Source: Rana temporaria (taxonomy: Eukaryota > Chordata > Amphibia > Anura > Ranidae). From it: 64,000 nt of DNA. Where the stretch lies: the NCBI RefSeq assembly GCF_905171775.1, contig NC_053492.1:182564778-182628777 (forward strand). Reading direction: 5' to 3'. A program made the position numbers and the translations under genes. The notes below the pieces were generated by a model. That model was given only the letters and a program-made list of their open reading frames with translations, did not search any database and had not been told where the DNA came from. Each line of letters opens with the position of its first letter. The first letter of the stretch is position 1. Positions 10,820 to 21,668 of the stretch are shown here, one piece after another.

Positions 10820-12510
10820 CCTCTTGACGACCGAGGACGTCCCTGGGACGTCCTCGTCTTCGGCTTTGTGCGGTGATATCTGAATGATGCCTGCAGCTAC
10901 AGGCATCATTCAGATATCACCGTCTCCAGCCGCCGATTCTGTTCACGATAAGAATGATCAATGCGGCAATCCCGCCGCTTGATCGTTCTTATAGGCAGCG
11001 GGAGGGGACGTCCCCCCCTCCCGCCGCCATCCGGTGCTTCTCCGGGCTCTCCTGTGCCATCGGGGGCCCAGAGAGCGAATCGGGCGGCGGTGCTGGAAAG
11101 CATAGAGATGACTGGTGACCAGATGGTCACCAGTCATCTCTATGACCGTCGAGGGCCCAGGCGCAACGTTATCACGTCACGCCCGGTACCCAGAAGTAAA
11201 CAAAGCCACAATCGCAGCTGTCGGCATGTGATCGGTGATTTTTTTTTCACCGATTTCATGCTTGTAAGCCTGGAGGAGAGATGTGGGGTCTTATTGACCC
11301 CACATCTCTCCATAAAGAGGACCTGTCACACTGATTCCTATTACAAGGGATGTTTACATTCCTTGTAATAGGAAAAAAAGTGATAAAAAAAAAAGTGTAA
11401 AAATAAAAATAATTAAGTTAAAAAAAAAAAAAAAATTCAAAACGCCCCTGTCTCCATTATCTCGTGCGCAGAAGCGAACACACATGCAGGTCCCGCCCAC
11501 ATATGTAAACGCCGCTCAAACTACACATGTGAGGTATCGTTGCGTGCGTTAGAGCGAGAGCAACAATTCTAGCATTAGAACTCCTCTGTAACTCGAAAAT
11601 AGTAACCTGTAAAAAATGTTAAAGCGTCACCTATGGAGATTTTTAAAGCGGGGGTTCACCCTATCGACGAAAATTTTTTATTTTTTTTTCTTTTACCATA
11701 AAATCAGGCATTGTAGCGCGAGCTACAGTATGCCTGTCCCGAATTTTTTACCCCCGTACTCACCTTGTACGCGTAGATCGAAGATACCGGGGAATGGGCG
11801 TGCCTATGGAGACGGAGGATGATTGACGGCCGGCTCTGGCGCGTCACGCTTCTCCGGAAATAGCCGAAATAGGCTTGGCTCTTCACGACGCGTGCGCATA
11901 GCCTGTGCGCAGGCGCCGTGAAGAGCCGAGACCTACTCCGGCTGTCTTCGGGGAGAGTGACGTGCCAGGGCCGGCCGTCAATCATCCTCCCTCTCCATAG
12001 GCACGCCCATTCCCCGCGGGAGCCGAAATCTACGATGTCCGATTACAAGGTGAGTCCGGGGTTAAAAAAATCGGGACAGGCATACTGTAGCTCGCGCTAC
12101 AATGCCTGTCTCGATGGTAAAATCGTGTCGGGGGGGGTGAACTACCGCTTTAAGTACCGAAGTTTGGCGCTATTCCATGAGTGTGCGCAATTTTAAAGCG
12201 TGACATGTTAGGTATCTATTTACTCGGCGTAACATCATCTTTCACATTATACAAAAAAATTGGGCTAACTTTACTGTTTTGTTATTTTTTAATTCATGAA
12301 CCCGTTTTTTTTCCCCGAAAAAGGCGTTTGAAAAATTATTGCGCAAATACCGTGCGAGAAAAAAAGTTGCAATGACCGCCATTTTATTCCCTAGGATGTC
12401 TGCTAAAAAAAATATATAATGTTTGGGGGTTCTGATTAATTTTCTAGCAAAAAAATTGTGATTTTTACATGAAGGAGAGAAGTGCCAAAATTGGCCCGGT
12501 TGTCAAGTGG
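10820..12510. mobile_element. Harbinger-like non-autonomous element, TTA duplication
   Basis: Inserted in Tc1 A. It is flanked by TTA at 10817-10819 and 12511-12513, with ends CCTCTTGACGACCG and, read inversely, CCACTTGACAACCG. Removing it rejoins the Tc1 sequence ACTCATTA-AAATGCAAAT. It contains an inverted pair near 10870-10920 (CTGAATGATGCCTGCAG) and another near 11110-11150 (GATGACTGGTGACCA). It is itself interrupted at 11647-12149. No transposase frame. The superfamily is inferred from the 3-bp TWA target and the ends. Confidence 0.75.
11647..12149. mobile_element. TTAA-flanked palindromic MITE (Kolobok-like), copy 1
   Basis: TTAA flanks at 11643-11646 and 12150-12153; ends AGCGGGGGTTCACCC and GGGTGAACTACCGCT. 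The two halves are near-complementary over most of their length (for example TTGTAGCGCGAGCTACAGTA left, and again inverted right), with a central GC-rich loop around GTGCGCATAGCCTGTGCGC. Four further members occur at 31332, 43693, 44117 and 63300. Confidence 0.85.
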
Positions 12511-12683
12511 TTAAAATGCAAATAAATTTATAACGTTTTTGAAATGCGTTTTTCTGGATATTTTTGTTATTCTGTCTCTCACTGTTAAAATAAATCTATC
12601 ATTAAAATTATAGACTGATCCTTTCTTTGTCAGTGGTCAAATGTACAAAATCAGCAGGGGATCAAATATTTCCCCCCTCACTG

Positions 12684-13711
12684 TATTTATCCCTGTTCCC
12701 AGCCAGCTGTTGCTGTTGCAGGGGAGAGGAGGAAGTGCCAACACCAGATGGGCCACAGTAAGCCTATGGATGACGTCACCTCTCCAGGGCATTACTAGCC
12801 ATTGTTGAGCGCTCTCTCCTCTCCCCTTCAGCTGCCACTGGCTGACAAAGGGGAGATTGTGTGACCAGAGCGGTGGTCACTGGCGTCTTTCCTCACTAGA
12901 ATTGTTTTCAGTGTGCCTAATTTGCACTGCAACACAGCCTGAGGGGCAATTGCAGTTTTACCGCAGCACACAGAATAGCACCTCATTGTCACCAGACAGC
13001 AGCACAATGCACCACACTGCTGTGCATTGACATGACTGAAGTGTCACTTTGTGCATTAAATAAAGTCAAAAAAGGGAACTGCGAGATGCACTGCAACACC
13101 ACCCTCTCCTCACCACGACTTGCTGCAGTTGAAAGTGACAGCTGCAGCACACTAAACTGCTCTGGTTTGGTGCGCACAGTGTAACTGGGCCCTTATTATT
13201 TTTCTTCCATATGAGCCTGCAAAACATTGTAACTGATCAGTGGATTGTGGGTACAATCCCTGGCTTCTGCGGGTACAATGCCAGGCTCCTGTGGGTACAA
13301 TCCCAGGGTACTGCGGGTATAATCCCAGGCTACTGCCAGTACTAATCCAGGCACCGACGGATGCAATCCCAGGCTCTGGCAGGTACAATGCCAGGCTCCT
13401 GCGGGTACAATTGCAGGCTACTGCTGGTACTAATCCAGGCTCCGACAGGTGCAATGCCAAGCTCCTGCGGGTACAATCCCAGGCTCTGGAAGGTACAATG
13501 CCAGGCTCCTGCGGGTACAATCCCAGGCTCCTGCAGACCCTTCCTCCAGCTCCCTATCTGTACCAAGGCACCGACTTGTGTTTATGGAGCTGAAATGTCC
13601 ACAGACTATTAGTGTAATCACCACACTTGTGCCCATCTACAACCATGACAGAATGGCAGAGCTGCTGTTACAAATCACAGGGCCCATACAGCCTACCTGA
13701 CAGCGCAGTTT
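12684..13711. other. Intergenic sequence with a minisatellite
   Basis: No gene found. It contains the 22-bp minisatellite at 13246-13540; the rest is unassigned. Confidence 0.5.
13246..13540. repeat. 22-bp minisatellite, about 13 copies
   Basis: Units of about 22 bp of the form TGCGGGTACAATGCCAGGCT plus CC, with variants such as ACTAATCCAGGC and GATGCAATCCCAGG. Several overlapping reading frames rich in CxYNPG and VGTIPG on both strands are artefacts of the repeat. Confidence 0.9.
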
Positions 13712-14809
13712 CTGCTGCTGTAAAACATCCCCACAGCATGATGCTGCCACCACACTTCACTGTAGGGATGGTATTGGCTAGGTGATAAGCAGTGCCTGGT
13801 TTCCTCCAGACCTGATGATTACTCTTCAGGCCAAAGAGTTCACGCTTTGTTTCTCATGGTCTGAGAGACCTTCAGGTAGGGTTGCCAACTCATCCCTTTA
13901 AAACAGAACACATATGAATTATACAGGTTCTGAGGCTAATTTAATGCAAATAAGGCACCAAGTGAGTTTAATTACCTCCTTAATCAGCCACAGAACTTGT
14001 CTTATTCATATGTGTTCTGTTTTAAAGGGATGAGTTGGCAACCCTACCTTCAGGTGCCTTTTGGCAAACTCTAGGCAGGTGGGCTTTCATGTGCCTTTCA
14101 CAGAGGAGTGGCTTCCGTCTGGCCACTCTAATATACAGGCCTGATTGGTGGAGTGCTGCAGAGATGGTTGTTCTGGAAAGTTCTCCTCTCTCCACAGAAA
14201 AACGCTGGAGCTCTGTCAGAGTGACCATCGGGTTCTTGGTCACCTCCCTGACCAAGGCCCTTCTCCCCCGATCGTTCAGTTTGGCCGTTCTAGGAGGAGT
14301 CCTGGTGGTTCCAAACTTCTATAGTTTACAGATGATGGAGGTCACTATGCTCATTGGGACCTTCAATGCTGCAGACATTTTTTTTGTACCTTTCCCCAGA
14401 TCTGTGCCTTCCTGTCTCGAAGGTCTGCAGACCATTTCTTGGACTTCATGGCTTGTTTTGTGCTCTGACATGGCCTGTTAACTGCAGGACCTTTATATAG
14501 ACAGGTATGGGCCATTCCAAATCAGGTCCAATCAACTAAATTGACCACAGGTCAACTCCAATCAAGTTGTACAAACATCTCAAGGATGATCCATGGCAAA
14601 CAGGATGCACTCAATTTTGGAGTGTCATGGCAAAGACTGTGAATACTTTTTGCAAAGATTTCAAACAAAACTTCTTTCACGTTGCCATTATGGGGTATGG
14701 TTTGTAGAATTTTGAGGAAAATAATAAAAGGAATTCATTTTGGAATAAAGCTGTAACTTACCAAAATGTGGAAAAAGTGAAGCACTGTGAATACTTTCCT
14801 TATGCACTG
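13712..14809 (-). mobile_element. Tc1/mariner element (B), 5'-truncated, transposase on minus strand
   Basis: The right end reads CACTGTGAATACTTTCCTTA then TGCACTG and is followed by TA (14810-14811). The minus strand encodes a Tc1 transposase remnant (for example LTELQRFSVERGELSRTTIS, about 14160-14230). The left TIR is not recognisable. It is a different Tc1 family from element A. A hAT MITE interrupts it at 13877-14046. Confidence 0.8.
13877..14046. mobile_element. hAT-type MITE with 8-bp duplication
   Basis: 170-bp palindrome with ends TAGGGTTGCCAACTCATCCC and its inverse, flanked by exact CCTTCAGG copies at 13869-13876 and 14047-14054. Both arms continue through TTTAAAACAGAACACATATG. 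It lies inside the Tc1 B transposase remnant. Confidence 0.85.
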
Positions 14810-14819
14810 TATGTATAAT

Positions 14820-14857
14820 CTCCTGAAGAAGTTGCTAGGCAACAAAACACGTTGGAG
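14820..14857 (+). ncRNA. Degenerate hammerhead-ribozyme-like motif
   Basis: The order of elements matches a hammerhead: CTCC arm, CTGAAGA (consensus CUGAUGA, one change), a stem GTTGC-TAG-GCAAC, AAAAC (consensus GAAAC, one change), then an arm ending GTTGGAG that can pair with the 5' CTCC. Penelope-like retroelements carry such motifs. Two core substitutions suggest it is inactive. It could also be chance similarity in a repeat tail. Confidence 0.4.
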
Positions 14858-15671
14858 CCAAAGTGACAGTCCGGGGTGGAAGTAGTGTTGCTGGGTACAG
14901 AGCACACAGAGACCAGCTGAAGCCAGAGAGTGTTTGGCCATGCCAACTGTAGACTTCCTCCTGTGCTGTCCCTGGATAGTTACATGCTGCCTAATGATTT
15001 TATCTTTGCGAGTAGTATTATTGGTATTACAAAAAAATATTGTATAGGTGTATCACACAATGTCAGTCTTTTCCTTTCCATGAGGTATCCAGTGAGTATA
15101 CCATGTTGGAGAAAGATTGCATTTAGATCATACCCAGTGAGCCTTGTGGAGGAGAGAGACAGACAGGCAAAACTATATGGTAACGTTGAATTGGATTTTT
15201 GGTGGAAGGTTGCACAGCTAACACTTCTGTCTGCAGTAGAAGCAGACAGCGTGGATTCTGCTTCATGGGCACTACAATAATGATTTCATATGACATAAGT
15301 TTATTTTGTGGACATTACTCTTTTGAAGATCATTTTGAACACGTTGTTTCACAATAAATGTAATTTGTTACTTTCAAGAGGTTACATTGTGATACTGATT
15401 AAGCACTACACTGGATGTTTACTTCACATGTATTTTTACATTCATTTTTTTTACTCTTCTATGTCAGGCGTAGGCAACCTTTTGAGCAGTGTGCCAAAAA
15501 AAAATTTCCCCAAGAAATTCAGTGCCGATTTTATAAAAAAATAATAATCAATCACGAAAAGTATTTTTATAAAGTAAACACTGTAGACTACTTTAGTAAT
15601 GAGAAATTAACATCCTGCACTCTCACGTTTTAGATCAGCCCCAATTCCTGCAACTCCACACCTCAGATCAC

Positions 15672-16077
15672 TGTACCCCCTTGCTCATCTGCCCCACCAC
15701 TATAACCCTTCTGCTCATCTGCCCCACCACTGTACCTCCCCTGCTCATCTGCTCCCACCACTATAACCCTTCTGCTCATCTGCCCCACCACTGTACCTCC
15801 CCTGCTCATCTGCCCCACCACTGTAACCCCTCTGCTCATCTGCACCTCCCCTGCTCATCTGCCCCACCACTGTAACCCCTCTGCTCATCTGCCCCACCAC
15901 TGTAGCCCCTCTGCTCATCTGCCCCACCACTGTAGCCCCTCTGCCCCACCACTGTAACCCCTCTGCTCATCTGCCCCACCACTGTAACCCCTCTGCTCAT
16001 CTGCCCCACCACTGTAACCCCTCTGCTCATCTGCCCCACCACTGTACCTCCCCTGCTCATCTGCCCCACCACTGTAC
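15672..16077. repeat. 30-bp minisatellite, about 13 copies
   Basis: Units of 30 bp of the form CTGCTCATCTGCCCCACCAC followed by TGTAACCCCT or TGTACCTCCC, with a few shortened units. It lies inside the hAT element. Minus-strand frames reading VGQMSRGVT repeatedly are artefacts. Confidence 0.95.
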
Positions 16078-16604
16078 ACTGAAAACTGTCTGTGGCTTAA
16101 AGGGACACAGAGTGCAGGGGTTCAGTAGTAAGTGACGCAAAGGTTCAAGAATAATTTCAACAAAATTCCCAGAAGCTCAACAGTAATTTCACAAACTGTC
16201 CATCCGATTGTGGTTTTCCCAAACACAGTGAAATCCCTTCTTTCTGAGATTGTTAGTGGCAACCAAGAGAATCATCTTCCTCCAGATGGTGGATGGGGCT
16301 AGCAGGACTGTAATTGGCTTTAGCAGTGGCCAAGACAGTCCTCCTCCTCCTGGAAACAGGGTCCTGTCCCCCCCCCCTAGCAGAACTGCACCCAATCTCT
16401 TCCCCATGACAAGAGCTGACAATCGCAGCTACAGCAAAGTTAGAGAACCAAACAATGTTTCCCATCTTTTACAATGTGTGGGGGGCACAGTGCCTTCCCC
16501 CTCAGTGCAGGTGTGGCGTGGGGAATTCTGAAATTGGAATGAATTATGCCGCGTACACACAACCGTTTTTCGGGTTCTAAAACATTTTTTTTTTAGATCA
16601 TTAA

Positions 16605-18352
16605 CCACTTGACCACTGGGCACTTAAACCCCCTTCCTAACCAGATACATTTTCAGCTTTCGGTGCTCTCACAATTTGAATGACAATTACTCAGTCATAC
16701 AACATTGTACCCATATGAAATTTCTGTCCTTTTTTTCCCCCACACAAAGAGAGCTTTCTTTTGGTGGTATTTGATCACCTCTGGGTTTTTTATTTTTTGC
16801 CCTATAAAAGAAAAAAAGGCCGAAAATTCTGTAAAAATAAAAAAATAATTCTTGTTTCTGTCATATTAGCAGGTTATTTCTCACACACAGCATATGCATA
16901 TCACAAATTACACCCCAAAACACATTCTGCTATTCCTCCTGAGTATGGCGATACCACATGTGTGAGACTTTTACACAGCGTAGCCACCTACAGAGGTCCA
17001 ACATGCAGGGAGCACCTTCAGGCGTTCTGGAGCACCCAGACCAATTCTGAAATTTCTCTCCTACATGTAAAAATTATCATTTATTTGCTAGAAAATTACA
17101 TAGAACCCCAAAACATATATGCTTCTTTAGCAAAGATCCTAGAGAATAAAAAGACGGCCATTACAACTTTTTATCTCGCACAGTATTTTCGCAGCAATTT
17201 TTTGAACGCGTGTTTTAAAAAAAACAAAAAAAAAAAACAGTTTTATGCTTAAAAAAAAAAAAAAAAAAACACAAAACAGTAAAGTTAGCCCAATGTTTTT
17301 GCATACTATGAAAGATTAAGTTACGCCGAGTAAATAGATACCAAACATGTCACCCTTCAAAATTGCACATGCTCGTGGAATGGCGCCAAACTTTGCTACT
17401 TAAATTTTTTTACTGGTTACATGTTTTTAGTTACAGAGGAGGTCTAGGGCCAAGATGATTGCTCTCGCTCCAACGTTCACAGTGATACCTCACATGTGTT
17501 TTCATATGTGGGCGGGACTACGTGTACGTTCGCTTCTGCGTGCAAGCACACAGGGACAGGGGCGCTTTAAAAAAATATATATATTTTATTGTTAATTTTA
17601 CTTTATTTTAGTTTGACACTTTTTTTCCCCCAAAAATAATTTTTTTGATCACTTTTATTCCCATTATAAGAAATGTAAACATCCCTTGTAATAGGAATAT
17701 AGCATGACAGGTACTCTTTACAGTGAGATGTGGGGTCAATAAGACCCCACATCTTACCTCTAGGCTGGGAAGTCTGAAATAAAAAAAAATTATCCTGGCT
17801 TCGATCGTAGCGGTGAGTATTGCAGGGTATTGCAGAGTATTGGGGTATTGCAGAGTATTGGGGTATTGCAGAGTATTGCGCAGGGTATTGAAGTATTGCG
17901 CAGGGTATTGAAGTATTGTGCAGGGTATTGCAGAGTATTGCGCAGGTTATTGCAGAGTATTGCGCAGGGAATTGTGCAGAGTACTGCTCAGGTAATTGCA
18001 GAGTATTGCGCATTGTATTGCAGAGTATTGCGCAGAGTATTACTCAGGTAATTGCAGAGTATTGCAGGGTACTGCAGAGTATTGTGCAGGGATGGATGGA
18101 TGGCTGGATCTGTGACTGCAATTGTCACAGATCCAGCCACAGTGCTGCTGCTGCCACCCGCTCTCCCCCCTCTCCTCTCACACTGTACCGATCGGTACAG
18201 AGAGGAGAGGGAGGAACCGGCGTCATCACATGAGCGATCACGTGGTAAACGGCAGCTATCAGCGGCAATTTACCGCGATCCGTGATGCGCCAGGTCTTCT
18301 AGTAACTCGACCGCGCTGTAGACGTCTTGTCTATAGCGCGGTCGGCAAAAGG
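16605..18352. mobile_element. TTAA/TWA-flanked element with CCACTTGACCAC ends
   Basis: Left end CCACTTGACCACTG after TTAA; right end, read inversely, CCTTTTGCCGACC before TTAA. Same family as 10820-12510: the interior (about 17060-17570) matches the interior of the 5450 hAT, including TTACAGAGGAGGTCTAGGGC. It also holds the imperfect tandem array at 17812-18090. Confidence 0.65.
17812..18090. repeat. Imperfect short tandem array (GCAGAGTATTG units)
   Basis: Irregular repeats of about 11-12 bp built on GCAGAGTATTG, GCAGGGTATTG and GGGGTATTG. The apparent frames reading VLQSIAQ on the plus strand and YSAIP on the minus strand come from the repeat. Confidence 0.85.
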
Positions 18353-18970
18353 TTAAAAACGATCGTATGTGGGCTTCAGAGCATTTTTCACAATCTAAAA
18401 AATGGGCATTAAAAATTTCGAACATGCTCTATTTTGTTCACTACATTTTTAAGGTTGTAAAAAATGGTCGTGTGTGGGCTTAAACGACATGAAAAAAACG
18501 TGCATGCTCAGAAGCAAGTTATGAGATGGGAGCGCTCGTTCTGGTAAAACTAGCGCTCGTAATGGAGTAAGCACATTCATCACGCTGTAACAGACAGAAA
18601 AGCGCGAATCGTCTTACCGACAATAAATCAGCTAAAGCAGCCTCAAGGGTGGCGCCATCCGAATGGAACTTCCCCTTTATAGTGCCGTTGTACGTGTTGT
18701 ACGTCACCACGCTTTGCTAGAGCATTTTTTTCCCACGATCGTGTGTAGGCAAGGCCATTTTAATGATCGGGTTGGAAAAAAAAAACATTTTTTTCTAGAA
18801 CCTTAAAAACTTCATTTTTTAGAACCTGAAAAACGGTCGTGTGTACGCGGCATTAGTGTCTCACCGACACTTCCATGCACTGATGGGGAGGGAGTCAAGT
18901 GCCTGCAAAAGAGGCTTTGTGTGCTGTTTGCGGCACCAGTGCCAGGGGGTTGCCTACCCCTGTTCTATGT

Positions 18971-21308
18971 TTAAAAAAAGAAGAAGAAGAAAAAAAAAAA
19001 AAAAAGAAGGGGCACTTCACATTATTATTATATTGTATAGCGCTGGGCTTTTATGAATCAGAGGCTTCCTTCATTTATATAAAGTTTTTAAAAAGGTACA
19101 ATAGAGCACAGCTGATTTTTTAGGCGTATTTGTATATACTCTATTTGTTGCTTTGTACACCAGAGGGTTCTTATGATGTTTTTCAAGGTTTTCTCACTTT
19201 AGCACAGTCTAGAGGAAGATAAAACAAGACTTGTAGTTCATTCAGTGACAGATTTCTGTGAATGAATGAATGAATGAAAGGACGGTGTGTTGCAAAATTC
19301 AGACTTTTCTAAGATGGTAGATGTTTTGGGGGTGGACAGGGGGTCAGCCTAGCACTGTATTACAGGTTACACTAAATATGGATGGTGGCTATGCATGCTT
19401 CAATAAATTATCAATTTCTTGTCCAATTATCTCTCCTAATAGGAACAATCAATCCATAGTGTACAACCCATTCAATCAATATGCCACACAAAAGGGAACT
19501 GGATTTCAACCAACTGTTGGATGATATCGTTATCAGTCACATCAATGTTTTCACCATGCCGTCTCATAATCTGATCAACTGAAATACAATTGAATTTATG
19601 ACCAAAGCATATTAATACTGCCAATCAAATCAAAATGATCAATAATTTTCTGCCCTGACCAACCAAGTCAGTTTGATCGAATCCTGTGTAAAGAGATCAG
19701 AAAAGTAATGCCTATTCAATTGTTTGCCGATTTAAGAGTTTTGATCGAATTTCACATTGATCGACTTATAAAGTCAAAGCATGTATGGCCACTATGACAT
19801 GCTATAAAAAGGTGGACTTAGCCCTAAAGCTGGCCATACACAGTTAGAATTTTGGACCTATTCCTGACAAAATTAAAGCTTCCTGTTGCCCTCTTCCCTC
19901 CAGCTCAACACCCCTAAAAAAATCAATAAATAAAATAAAATAAAAGGAGCTGGGTGAACAACTGTTAGCCGAACAGTGACTGCATTCTATCAGATACAGT
20001 TACTGTTCAGATAACCTGACAGCCATAAGTTCTGCAGCTGTCTAAATACAATAGCCAGCAAGAGAGATTTCTTCATCCACAATTTTTAGTGTGGATTAAG
20101 GAATATACTGTAATAAATTAGCGGTGCCTACAGTAAGGGATTTTTGTTTTAGCACGCTAGGTGGCCTGTCTAGGCTGAGCAGGGGGTTAATTGGGTTCTG
20201 GGATTCTGTGGCCCCGCTTTTCTACCTTGTGCATATTGATATTCATTCACAAACTTAAACGTAGTTTACTATGCTTCAGTTAAGCATGAACACAGGAGCA
20301 ACCAGTACCGATCACTCGCTGTGTTCATTTAGAAAAAGAAGGGGCCGGTAAATTAAATATTTACCGGCCCCTTCCCCCGCTCTCCATCCCTTGCAGCAGC
20401 CGAGAAGAGAGGCGGGAAGCTAGCAGCACTGCAGGGGGGAGACAGGAGGTGCCAGGAAGCAGATGAAATAGGCACTGCACAGGGGGATTATGGTGTGCCC
20501 AGGCACACAGGAACACAGTGTACACGCCTATGGTTTGAGTGTTACTCGTCCTGAATGGCACCCCAAGCACAGCATGATTTGGCGTGATTATCACACAATA
20601 AAACGTGCAAAAATAATGCCAAAAACGCGTGTAAAAACGTCCCTGGCTCTGGGCCAAAATTTGGTCCCAGAGCTTTTTTTGGCACGAAAAAGGTGCATAG
20701 GGCAGCCCATTCAATTGGGCATGAAGGTTCGCAAGGTCAGGATAGAGACTGTTCAGTTATTGGTGACCTTTACACATCAGTGGGATTTGTTTTGGCTCAA
20801 CCAACATTAAGGATGTTCACCTGCATCTACCTATCTGTCTCGTCATCAGTGGTTCTTCCTTTTTGCAGTGGGTAAACAACATTATTAGTTTGTGGCACTT
20901 ACTTTTGGGTTGGCATCAGCCTCCAAGGTATTCACAAAGGTTCTGACTCCAGTCCCTGCTCTATTGTGACTACAGGGGGGATCTGAATAATTGGCAATCT
21001 ACTTCTGTGAACAAACTCTAACCCCAAGCTGGTCTGTTGATATCCTCAGAATATTGAGGCTGACAGTATCGTAGTAGATTTTCTAGGTTATGTCTGGAAC
21101 ATGGTTTTTCTGCCTTAACAGTATACAATAATTTCACATACCTACAGGCGCACAACCCTTTTTGATATTTGTCTCCAACCAAAATGATACACTTACTCTA
21201 AGAGCTTGGAAGTGACTTCTTGTTGTGCACCCATCCTACACTACCATTCTGTTCTGGTTTGTGTGGGGTTAGGAGCTGTGTCCCTGTGCCTTGATAGTAT
21301 TGAGGTTT
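18971..21308. other. Intergenic sequence, no gene seen
   Basis: Contains an A/GA-rich run at 18973-19007, a GAAT tetranucleotide run at 19259-19280, and a short inverted pair around 20345-20370 (GGGGCCGGTAAATTAA and its inverse). There is no reading frame with recognisable similarity and no identifiable element ends. Confidence 0.5.
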
Positions 21309-21668
21309 CCCTTCACTCCTTTTTTTTTTTTTTTTTTTAATTCTTTATTTTATACATTTTTCAGTTTTAAACAAACATATTTTCCAATTTTACCATTTCA
21401 TATGGCTTAAATATGCTATTACACAAATTAACGGATTGCTCCTATCTCTCTTAAGACTTCTCTGTATAACTATTTCAAAGAAGAAACAAAAAACAAGAAA
21501 AAAAGGAGAAGGCAAACGAACACCACGACCAGAAAGAACCAGAACAGTCCCTCTTCTTCCCTTACCCAATGCCTTACCTACCCCCCCCCCCCCCCCCTAC
21601 CTTCCCCAAAAAAAAAAAAAAAAAAAAAAAAAAAATTACTTCCCCTTCCCCTCTCCGCCCCCGTCCCC

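Larger units (their letters stand above)
9440..12683 (-). mobile_element. Tc1/mariner element (A), interrupted
   Basis: Inverted ends CAGTAAGGGGAAAAAGTATT (left) and, read inversely, CAGTGAGGGGGGAAATATTT (right), each flanked by TA. The TIRs are about 200 bp long and share internal words such as GATAGGTTTATTTTAACAG on the left and its complement on the right. The transposase remnant is on the minus strand. A separate element (10820-12510) is inserted just inside the right TIR, so the original Tc1 was about 1.55 kb. Confidence 0.9.
16547..18852. mobile_element. Harbinger-like MITE (TGCCGCG family), TTA duplication, interrupted
   Basis: Flanked by TTA at 16544-16546 and 18853-18855. Ends TGCCGCGTACACACAACCG and, read inversely, TGCCGCGTACACACGACCG. 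It is inserted in the hAT element and interrupted near its left end by the element at 16605. The right part (18360-18852) resembles 34680-35176 in opposite orientation. Confidence 0.8.
15465..18962. mobile_element. hAT element with 8-bp duplication, interrupted
   Basis: Ends CAGGCGTAGGCAACC and, read inversely, CAGGGGTAGGCAACC, flanked by exact TTCTATGT at 15457-15464 and 18963-18970. It contains a 30-bp minisatellite (15672-16077) and a large TTA-flanked insertion (16547-18852). Without the insertion it is about 1.2 kb. No transposase frame remains. Confidence 0.85.

Noticed and set aside
10961..11368. 135-codon frame in the TTA-flanked element
   Set aside because: It crosses inverted-repeat arms and shows no transposase motif; the element is non-autonomous.
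14930..15544. Frames of 78-116 codons downstream of Tc1 B
   Set aside because: No recognisable domain, no splice-site context, and they lie in repeat-rich intergenic DNA.
13246..16077. Regular repeats resembling a CRISPR array
   Set aside because: The units are directly adjacent with no unique spacers, and the surrounding genes are vertebrate. These are minisatellites.
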